Source: Branchipolynoe longqiensis (Eukaryota; Annelida; Polychaeta; Phyllodocida; Polynoidae). Taken from it: a stretch of 64,000 nucleotides of DNA. Every line of letters begins with the position of its first letter. Positions within the stretch are counted from its first letter, which is position 1. Below are positions 55,811-64,000 of this stretch, piece by piece. The notes beneath the pieces are model-generated. The model was not told the DNA's origin and made no database searches. It worked only from the letters and a program-made list of their open reading frames with translations. The stretch is from NCBI GenBank assembly GCA_030323885.1, contig CM059187.1, forward strand, positions 87,091,726-87,155,725. The letters are read 5' to 3'. The position numbers and the translations under genes were made by a program.

Positions 55811-56360
55811 GTTCTTTATCAAAGACAGAAATATCATGGGTAACACGGATCCGAGCCAACTCTAGCTCGGAGCATAATCTCTTCGACCTGGCAAATGCAG
55901 CTTTATCGAAGTAGCTTCGACTAAGTGCATCGGCCAACACCAAGGATCTACCTGGCTTATGCATTACTCGAATCTCGCAACTATTGAGCGCGGCAAATCT
56001 CCACAATTCACGCGCGCACGCACATAGGAACGGGTCCCTGCCCTTCCCAGTGGAGAGGACCTGCTGTGAGGTTTCATTGTCAGTATTAATAAGTATTAAG
56101 AACTTTTCGGGGTGTAATGGGGCTAGCTCGTGGAGCGCAACAATTAAATTAAGGGCTTCGAGCTGGGAGATATGGTAACCAAAGGATAATAGTTCTGCAG
56201 TATAGCGTTCGGAGAAAAAACTTGTGATTGAAAAGGCCCCGCCCCCAAGCAAAGAGGAGTCACACTCGATCACCCAGTGGACTTTGGGAAAAGGTCGTAA
56301 TAAAACCACGCCGTTGGACGATTCCGCGTACCGGATGAACCAGCGGACATCCCGCACCAA
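55800..56360 (-). pseudogene. RNase H of the Ngaro/PAT-like element
   Basis: Contains the RT/RNase H connection (FPKVHWVIECDSSLLGGGAF), LINTDNETS and HKPGRSLVLADALSR, the set typical of DIRS/Ngaro RNase H. The frame begins only about 25 residues before the domain, directly after the gag-like sequence, showing that the RT core is deleted. Confidence 0.8.
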
Positions 56361-57025
56361 CTCGATCGATACCGTGGAACGACCAACTTGACCCTATTTT
56401 TCTTTCCCTCTCTAACCACAAATTTATGGGGCAATAACTTGTGCTTACCCCGTTTGTCTGCCCGCTTCTTGCTCTGCACTGAGTGCAAGAGATCCCGTAA
56501 CAAATCCTCCAGTGATGAACAGCTAGACGAGCCTGTCGATGAATGGCGATGTTTGCGACCTCGACGCTTGCGGCAATGTCGGCGTGACGTTGTTGACTCC
56601 TGGTCACTGGCCGTCGCGTCGTCCTGGTCACTCGTCGACGAACCGGAAGATGGCGCCACTGGCGCACGCCGCTTCCTGTGACGAACGGCATCCCGTCCAC
56701 GCCCTCCATGCATCCGTCCATGTGTGGGAGAAACTGTTGTTGCTCGACTTCCTTCTCGACGTGCGTCCGGTTGTAGATCGGCCAAAGTACGCTCTACTGT
56801 GGCCAGCTTGGCCAGCAGAGAAGCATTATTGGCCGCGATGAGTCGAACCAAGTCGCTGTTACAAGACTCAGCCCTGTCGGACTGCTCTGTCGAGATCCCA
56901 GAATGTCGACGAGAAGATGAGCCTGCCTCCGCCTTATCTAGCTCGGAGATGACAAACGGCCCCGACTCTGCAGTACGTAACATCTCCTTGGAGAACTTTC
57001 CTTTCCTGGGTGGCATCACTGGCAC
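56270..57025 (-). pseudogene. Gag-like frame of the Ngaro/PAT-like element
   Basis: Starts MPVMPPRKGKFSKEMLRTAE, followed by a coiled segment (LVRLIAANNASLLAKLATVE), Arg/Ser-rich low-complexity sequence and a basic region. After about residue 225 it runs into the RNase H region in the wrong frame, so the deletion joins gag to RNase H out of frame. No zinc knuckle seen. Confidence 0.65.
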
Positions 57026-57053
57026 TGTGCTTGTAGGCAGGATATGTGGTACC

Positions 57054-57236
57054 TAATCAAAATTGGATCTTCTCTCTCCTGTTGATCTCGATCAAGTGAC
57101 AGTTACAGGGTTGTTTGTTCCATAAGATCAACTCGTAGACAAGGCGACATAATGCAAAGGTAACAGTCAATTATGGCAGGCCGTTTGGGTGCCGTTTCTG
57201 TAATAATTACATATGTTACCAGCAACATATACAATT
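57054..57236 (-). repeat. Outer A repeat of the Ngaro/PAT-like element
   Basis: 183 bp nearly identical to 51661-51843 (AGGCGACATAATGCAAAGGT, GCCGTTTGGGTGCCGTTTCT). It marks the 5' end of the element on the - strand. Confidence 0.9.
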
Positions 57237-58060
57237 CAAACGAGAGCTTATTCACACTATTCAAGCCGCGGCCATGTTGAAACCAGACCGAGGTCACTTA
57301 TGCGTCTGCGAGGTGTCACTGTATGAAAAGTAATGTGAATACTTTTTCGTCGACCAATACCTCTCAAAATCACTCAAATTTGAGGGTATTCATTTTTGAA
57401 ACTACCATATCCATCTTTGCATACCTGTTTTCTATCTATTGGCCAATTTTCACGAAGATTGGGTGACCCTTGCATGGTGATTTTCCCATTCTTTAACTAC
57501 AATGTGACTGTCAACTTCAAGTCTGCATAGTTATGGTGGTGTCAGGTAATGCAGCACTGTCAGCATAGTTATCTGTGCAACACAGTTAAACAACTAGTCT
57601 TAGTAATTACAAATTAATAAAGCTTTAAAAGGGTTCAAATATATTTGTTAACTATATCTATATTAAGAAAGTTATGCAATATTGAATTTAAGAAAAGATT
57701 GACAGCCAAGGTGCGTGACATTGCCTACTGAAATGCATCTGATCATCACTCAATCTTCATGAAAATTGACCAATAAATAGAAAAATTGTATGCAAAAATG
57801 AATACAATACTTTCAAAACTGAATATCTTCAAATTTTACTCCCTTAATTTCTGTAGTAGTTCATACACATCGGCACACATCAGTGTCTTATGGCCTTTTC
57901 TAATACCTGTACCAAAGCCGAATAGTTAAAGACTAAATTTAAAAAAATAGCCAGTCATATCCCCGCCTAGGGAATTATTCGTGTTAGCCTCGACAACAAG
58001 CGTACTCATGAGTGCACTGTTAAATATGTATGTGCATATAAATAAAGAATGCCTCCTATA
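57237..58060. repeat. Intergenic DNA with an inverted repeat of about 90 bp
   Basis: 57372-57465 (GGTATTCATTTTTGAAAC, CTATTGGCCAATTTTCACGA) is mirrored at 57735-57845 (TCATGAAAATTGACCAATAA, AAAAATGAATAC). No coding sequence between the arms. Confidence 0.6.
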
Positions 58061-58290
58061 GTCCTAATGGCATTGTCAATGGTCATGAGAAATCTTCATA
58101 CAGAAAATACAGAAAAAGTGAAATATCTCTAAAACCACACCACCTAGAAACAAATCGCTTGGTACACATATAGAAAACATCTTTACCAAAAACATAATGT
58201 TAAATTTATAAGGTTAGTGACGATGCTGTTCGATTTTGACGCATGCGCAGAAGCGATACCTACCGCGGAAACTGGCAGACGGCGGAAACT
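58060..58290 (-). repeat. Inverted relative of the intron 1 duplication
   Basis: Shares AAATCGCTTGGTACACATAT, AAATATCTCTAAAACCAC and GACGCATGCGCAGAAGCGAT with 21555-21965 in the opposite orientation. Confidence 0.7.
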
Positions 58291-59490
58291 GTGACATGGG
58301 TACACAGCTGTGTAACCCCTGAGCTTACACATATATTTGTTTAAATAAAAATATATGATGTTTTATAGCCTTTTATTCCATCTCATTTTATTCCAATATT
58401 GTTTTATTCTATCGCTGAAAAGGTGTGCATACAACCGGAACATCCCAAGCTGCCCCCAGTGGGTGTAATATACAGCCAAGATATTGCAATAGTTCACAAT
58501 GTTTGTAGGGTTGGTGACTAGTGGGCATAAGGGTCACATGATCTATTTAGAGAAAACAAGCATTCAGAATCGACCAGAGTGCATGGAAACATGTTCGCAC
58601 AGAGGGATTGGTAGAGACGGCAAACATTATGCATTTACAATACAGTATAATATACACATTAATTGGATATTTATGAGATAATAAAGGTTTCACATGACAA
58701 CACATGCCATTTCACTCTTTTTTTTCACAACACTATGTATGCCCGTGTATAACAATTTTAAGCAACGTGAGTGAAATTGTTAATGTATTTAGATACTAAA
58801 GCCCACTTTACAAGGTCACGCCAACCCCCAGTTTCCATTAAAAAATGTCATAAATGCAATACACTGACTCTAACCCGTACATAATCTTATCGAATATTCA
58901 ATGGGAACTATAAGCTGCAAACATCATTTACCGGTGGAAGATACCAAATGGCATTACACCCCCATTACACCAAACTAGTTCTCAAAACGTCACACCCCAT
59001 TCTAAAATGGGGTAGAACGTGGCCACCAACAATTTTGAGCAAGCTCAAAGTTGTGGAGCACCCTTCCATCCTTGCCCATCCATGCAGTTCATAAAAAGTT
59101 AGTAAAACATTGCTACTATGTTCACTCCATTCGCACACAGTTTCAGCCCGTTCAAGAAGATAGTAAGAACTACTTTGGTATGATGGAGCTATTAACAATA
59201 TATTACCAGCAATCTGTTCAAGCGACAATCCCTCCCTTCCCAAACACATACTTTCCCACACACCCAAGCACCACACATAGAAATTATTATATGACGACAA
59301 GGGAGGAGAAAATAGAGTGACCATAAAATCATCATAACATTAATATGTAAAGCCATGTATTGGGTCATCACATGTAAGCCTCAGTGGTCTCCCCAGTATT
59401 CAGGAAAGGGATGGTGGTAATTGGTGGAGCTGGTAGGAATGTGATGACGGGAATCGGTAGAGCTGGTGGCGTTCTCTGTGGCGGTGGCGT
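58290..59490. other. No recognised gene
   Basis: AT-rich unique-looking DNA. Open frames of 60-119 codons on both strands overlap one another and show no domain pattern. Confidence 0.4.
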
Positions 59491-59800
59491 TCTCTCTGGC
59501 GGAGTGGTTAGAGTGTCTGACTTTTTTCTAGGTCAGACTCCTAATCTGAGGGTCGGCGGTTCGATTCCCCATGCACCCAGCTCTGCCAATTTGGATTTCC
59601 ACTGCTGTGTATAACTTACACCATCATCAAAGGCCGGTTGCTCTCATACCATGTCTATGTGGTGTGGGAGGTTAAAAATCCCTTGGGTCGGTAAAAGTGT
59701 AGGTTCGGGCTTTCAATTGACCAGCAGTGGAGTGGGGAAGACCAGTTGTCTGTGACTGGGATTTCCCCTGCTTGGGACAACTAATGTACCAACAACAAAA
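59490..59800 (+). mobile_element. tRNA-derived SINE with a long variable arm-like head
   Basis: The head GGCGGAGTGGTTAGAGTGTC and box B GGTTCGATTCC (59559-59569) resemble a tRNA with an extended variable arm. The tail GACAACTAATGTACCAACAA is shared with the SINE at 26560-26780 despite a different head. Confidence 0.75.
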
Positions 59801-60420
59801 AATGAGAGACAAATAAGTGTTCATACTTCCTGTCTACCATTCGCTATGGTGGAAACCTTTGTCTTAGGAAGTTGTGCAACTGATGCTGCCAATGGATGGC
59901 AGGCTTACTGAAGTCTTTAAAGGTATTCTACTAACAGATAGCGGGCCCGCCATCCCTTATGATATTTAGTGAGACACCTGGGTCTATCTTCTTTGGAGGG
60001 GGGTTGGGGGTTGGGAGGAGAGTGGAGGAGGGGGAAGTGGTCTTTACTTTACAACAACCAAATACAGGTTATTCACAATTGCATCTGTCGATTATAGAAC
60101 ATTAATTATTTATTCACACACATATATAGACATAAAACATTTATTTTTCCAAATGTTCATGCAATGTATATTATAATAGCGGTAATCAGTCCTGATATGA
60201 CCTTAGATGTTGCCAGGACGTAAAACTCCAACAAACAACCAACATTAGCGGTAATAAATTCAGACAGATAAAATGCGAGTATTATGTATATATTATATAG
60301 CAACTCGGAGGGAACAATGTTAAGTCTCAAATTTAAACGAAACATCCCTTCTTCTCTATAGACTCTGCTCACACCTTGTTACTGTTGCATTGGCCGTATT
60401 CGATTAACACGACCCGGTGT
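59800..60420. other. Intergenic DNA with a SINE tail
   Basis: 60190-60245 is a SINE tail (CCTGATATGACCTTAGATGT and CAACAAACAACCAAC). A G-rich block lies at 59995-60040. Nothing else recognised. Confidence 0.45.
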
Positions 60421-60795
60421 CGTATTTTCAGCGCCCGGTCATTGTCAGCGGCCTGTCGTGGCTTCTGCGCATGCGCGGATTTTAAGACATATGCAAAACA
60501 CCCATGCCCTCGCCGGCTACAAGCTCAGCCACGGTATACGGCAGTGTTAGGGACCGATTAGGCCGAAATCTATTGAATGCGATCATATTTAACAGAATTA
60601 CATACTCAAATAATGAAATTTAATTAAATTAACCTTAAATTACAAGCGATATTAACGTAGCAGCTAGATCAGCGTCGAATCGCCGAGTGTAAACAAAACA
60701 AATAGCAGTGATCGCCGCAACGTGCGAAAATCCGCGCATGCGCAGAAGCCACGACAGGCCGCTGACAATGACCGGGCGCTGAAAATACGACAGGT
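60421..60795. mobile_element. MITE with 64-bp near-perfect inverted ends
   Basis: Left arm TCGTATTTTCAGCGCCCGGT (60420) through TTCTGCGCATGCGCGGATTT; right arm 60732-60795 is its reverse complement with almost no mismatch. The interior contains sequence similar to the 113-bp repeat of 35400-35760. Confidence 0.8.
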
Positions 60796-61603
60796 CTACT
60801 CGGGTAACTTAGCCTAGGCTACAGTCATAGAATTTCAAATTGAACACTGTGAGTGGAGTCTTAAAATACAGATGTCATGGGCAAAACGACCCGACCCCAG
60901 TAACCCACCTCTTGGCTGGGATTGGCTAGGAATGATGACGTCACATTTGTTCTGGTACCGTCCTGTCGCAGTACAAGTACTGTGTTTAAAAAATGTTTTT
61001 TTAACCAAATTAAATCGGATTAATGAAATGGAAATGTAACCAAACCATGCAATAAAAAATACTTTAAATCTTATTTTACTGTAGTTATATCGGTTATTAA
61101 CAAAAAAAAGAACAACAAGTTTTGGATTAAGCCATAATTTTTCCACCCGAGCCTGGAGAAGCATGGTCATTTATTCAACCCGAGTCTGTGGGATGTGCGC
61201 ATGCGCCAACAAGTGGCTGGGGTGACCCGAGTTGATCAATCAAATACACCTTGGGCGTAATCGATTAATCAATTCGGGTCACCCGAGGCACTTTTTGGTG
61301 CATGCACACATCCTACAGACTTGGGTCGAATAATCGAATACGCTTCTCCACGCTCGTGGTGGACAAAATGGTGGCTTAATCCAAAACTTTGTTGTATGTT
61401 AATAACCGATATAACTAGAGCAAAATAGGATTTAAAGTATTATATGATTGCATGGTTTAGTTGTATTTCCATTTCATTAATCTGTGGGCGTAATCGATTA
61501 ATCAACTCGGATCACCCGAGCCACTTTTTGGCGCATGCGCACATCCTACAGACTAGGGTCGAATAATCGAATACGCTTCTCCACGCTCGGGTGAAAAAAA
61601 TTA

Positions 61604-61979
61604 TGGGGATTTTCCATAAGCATATTCAGCGCTATAAGGAGCGACCCAACCAGCCACGGTGCGACCCAACCGACCTAACCAGCCACGGTTGAACTCGTTT
61701 GAACTCGTTTCCGCTACAAAGGTATTCGGGGTCAGAAATTGGTTAATAATATATCAAAACAAATGCTCGCTGCCATAGAATTTGAACTCAAAATTAAAAC
61801 AAATAAAGAACAATTTGTCATAAACATGGTGCACAAATGCAATATTATTACCTTATTATTACTTTATTCCACCGAAACGATGGTCGTATAACATATTGCA
61901 AATGGCGGCACCCATAAGGGGCAGCCATTTGCAATCGAAAAGAACAGCTCTGATTGGCTCAAATTATGGAAAAATCCCA
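61604..61979. mobile_element. Innermost MITE with TGGGGATTTTCCATA ends
   Basis: 376 bp, right end TATGGAAAAATCCCA, perfect TTA duplication (61601-61603, 61980-61982). Non-coding interior with TTTGCAAATGGC-like inverse pairs. Confidence 0.8.
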
Positions 61980-62352
61980 TTATTCTTTTAGTAGTTTCTT
62001 GTTCAGACATAGTTTATGATGGCCTAGTTTAGCTATATTTCCATTTAATTAATATAGGGTATTCTTTAAAAAAAAACATGTATGACTGGTACCGGTAGCT
62101 GTTATCCTGCAGGATGGTACAAGCGCAAATGTGATGTCATTCCTTATAGCCAACCCCAGCCAAGAGGTGGGTTACTGGGGTCGGATCGTTTTGCACACGG
62201 CACATGTATTTGTCGACTCCACTAGCGGTGTTCAATTTGAAATTCTGACGACTCTGATGACCAGAGTCGCCGGGTCGTGTTAATCGATTACGGCCTGTGT
62301 TACTACCAAAATAAAACCATGTAGGACTGGTACTGGTAGCTGTTATCCTGCT

Positions 62353-63098
62353 GGGCCCGTATGCATGAATCGGAGTTAGGCTTAGCCGGAACTAGGAGCC
62401 AACTCTGGGATAGCTATCCGCAGCTAGGAGGGCCTTGTTTAATTAGGTCAAGCCGTATGCATAAATGTACTAGCCGGTGCGGATAGCTAACCGTGAAGTT
62501 ATTTATAGATTTGGGAAATCCCTCCAGTCGACGATATGAATAACGCCGCCAATGCGGCGGGAGCGTTAATAACGGTTCGATTTTATGGTTAATTTGAATA
62601 AATTTCACTTATTGCGTATGTAAATCTGTCAAACATGATCGCATTGAATAGATTTGGGTATAATATATTGCCGCCGATACGGCGGCGGCGGCAACAGCCA
62701 TGTTTAGTTGACGTTGGACAGTATGGATATCGACGTCGCTGCGGAGGCGGCGATTTGTTTACTTTACATTCGTCGATTCGAAAATATTAATATTGCTGCT
62801 GTTGCGGCAGCAGCGTTAATATCGCTTCGCATTTAGGGTTAAATTGATAAAATTTCACTTATTGCGTGTGTAATTCTGTTAAATATGACAGCATTGAATA
62901 GATTGAGACCCTCACACGCACACTAACCGCTTGGGATACCCCGTTAACCCTGGTCTGGAGGCAGGGTAACTTAGCCTAGGCTACAGTCGGTGGTTAGCAC
63001 TGGCACCGGCTCATGCATGCAGATTTTCTACCGTTAGCCGTGTGGTGCCAAAATAGCCGCGGTTAGGGTCCTAGCACCGGCCCATGCATACGGGCCCA
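62353..63098. mobile_element. Element with GGGCCCGTATGCATGA ends
   Basis: Right end CCCATGCATACGGGCCC. The interior contains repeated GCCGCCGATACGGCGGCGGC-like blocks and a pair of AAATTTCACTTATTGCG segments. Inserted into the TCCTGCAGGA palindrome of its host MITE. No clear target duplication. Confidence 0.7.
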
Positions 63099-63229
63099 GG
63101 ATGGTACCAGCACAAATGTGACGTCATCGTTCCTAGCCAACCCCAGCCAAGAGGTGGGTTACTGGGTTCGGGTCGTTTTGCACACGGCACGTGTTTTTGT
63201 CAACTCCACTCGCGGTTTTGCAAAAAAAA

Positions 63230-64000
63230 GAACAACCCAAGAACAAACATAAACATAACCCCCACAACACCCCATCATAAACATCGTGGAAAAGGGGCCT
63301 ATGTTCGCTATTCGCAGAGCTGATTTGCTCTAGAACCTATATCTATAAATATATGAATATATACTACCGTTATGTAACTGAATTATAATTGTGCATAACA
63401 TACACCTATGACCAGACGACCAGTGCCTCGGCAATAAAAAAAACAACCGATTTGTTCAGCTGAACAAACATTCTAACAACAACATAAAAAGAATGCTGGA
63501 CACCATAGGTGTGCGGAATATGCAGGAATGGCAAATTGTATTAAATTGACTTAATATTCCTCTATGTAGCAATAGCTAATGTAATAAGTGCACGAGAATC
63601 AAAGTTGGATATGTGCGATCAAATATAAATAGTTAACTTTGCAAATGGTATATTTTCGTATTGCACCGGGAGTTTCATTGGATTGGTGATGAATCTCGTG
63701 GTTTGATAATCGTTTATTGCCTAGAAACAGGTGGTTTTGTGAGAGGTGTAACCATGGCAACTGGTTATACTGGTTTCTGTTGCAGCAGGCAGCATCACTA
63801 CGTAACCGATAACAAAACATAGCAACGCCCGGGCCACCAAATAAACCCTGGCAGTTCGAACTCCTTCCGGGAAATAATTGATGGTATTCAAACCATCGTG
63901 AAGGTAGGCCTAATCAAGTTCCATATCGTTTTGTGTACAGCTTAAAGCGGCATAGTCCGATGAAACATCACATTTTCAAAACCAAAATAATAATATAAAT
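63230..64000. repeat. Right edge: two copies of the TTAAAGTTGCATAG family
   Basis: 63480-63665 is a decayed copy. From 63943 (TTAAAGCGGCATAGTCCGAT) to the window end a short left-end and right-end juxtaposition appears, cut by the boundary. No gene seen. Confidence 0.5.

Larger units (their letters stand above)
51420..57236 (-). mobile_element. Ngaro/PAT-like tyrosine-recombinase retroelement with split direct repeats
   Basis: Two repeat types alternate. Repeat A is at 57054-57236 and 51661-51843; repeat B is at 51841-52065 and 51420-51644. On the - strand the order is A, gag-like frame, RNase H, tyrosine recombinase, B, A, B, which is exactly the split-direct-repeat layout of Ngaro and PAT elements. 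The RT core between gag and RNase H is missing. A CR1-like LINE (53100-55810) is inserted between RNase H and recombinase. Confidence 0.85.
60830..63230. mobile_element. Nest of MITEs of the GTAATCGATTAATCAACT family
   Basis: A reverse copy (60830-61253) adjoins a forward copy that starts at 61254. The forward copy is interrupted at 61486-62298 by another copy of its own family, with a TGTG duplication at the junctions, and at 62353-63098 by an unrelated element. It resumes to about 63230. Inside the inner copy sits a further element (61604-61979). Confidence 0.7.

Overview
The window is non-coding-rich, AT-rich animal DNA. It has spliced genes with GT-AG introns, several retrotransposon classes, tRNA-derived SINEs and many short inverted-repeat elements. 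The transposon mix (DIRS-like and Ngaro-like tyrosine-recombinase elements, I/Jockey-like and CR1-like LINEs, a Ty3/gypsy element, pogo-like and PIF/Harbinger-like MITEs) together with an ovothiol synthase gene points to an invertebrate metazoan, probably marine. I cannot fix the phylum from sequence alone.

The one host gene I can support is ovoA (5-histidylcysteine sulfoxide synthase / ovothiol synthase) on the + strand, 21325-50380. I reassembled 15 exons whose splice phases all agree; they give a complete 775-residue reading frame with a DinB-like iron-binding N-terminal part, an FGE/sulfatase-modifying-factor-like part and a C-terminal SAM-methyltransferase part. Introns make up over 90% of the gene and are packed with MITEs, SINE pieces, microsatellites and a 52-bp minisatellite of about 44 units.

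Layout: 1-4290, two decayed copies of an RNase H-bearing LINE and its tandem-repeat 3' region. 4290-6490, AT-rich DNA, a long inverted repeat and MITE pieces. 6490-9392, a polypyrimidine satellite. 9395-15420, a decayed Ty3/gypsy element on the - strand, interrupted by a small LTR element (12723-14190) with a perfect 5-bp target duplication. 16640-17934, a LINE remnant and MITEs. 17985-20275, a DIRS-like element lacking reverse transcriptase. 21100-50380, ovoA with its upstream region. 51420-57236, a Ngaro/PAT-like element with split direct repeats, also lacking reverse transcriptase, and carrying a nested CR1-like LINE (53100-55810). 57237-64000, inverted-repeat elements, a SINE and a multi-level nest of MITEs at 60.8-63.2 kb.

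No rRNA, functional tRNA, CRISPR array or second host gene was found. The most notable points are the intact ovoA gene with a Cys/His-rich insertion in its central domain and a divergent methyltransferase domain; two different tyrosine-recombinase retroelements that have both lost reverse transcriptase; and a set of MITE families with 3-bp TNA target duplications nested in one another.
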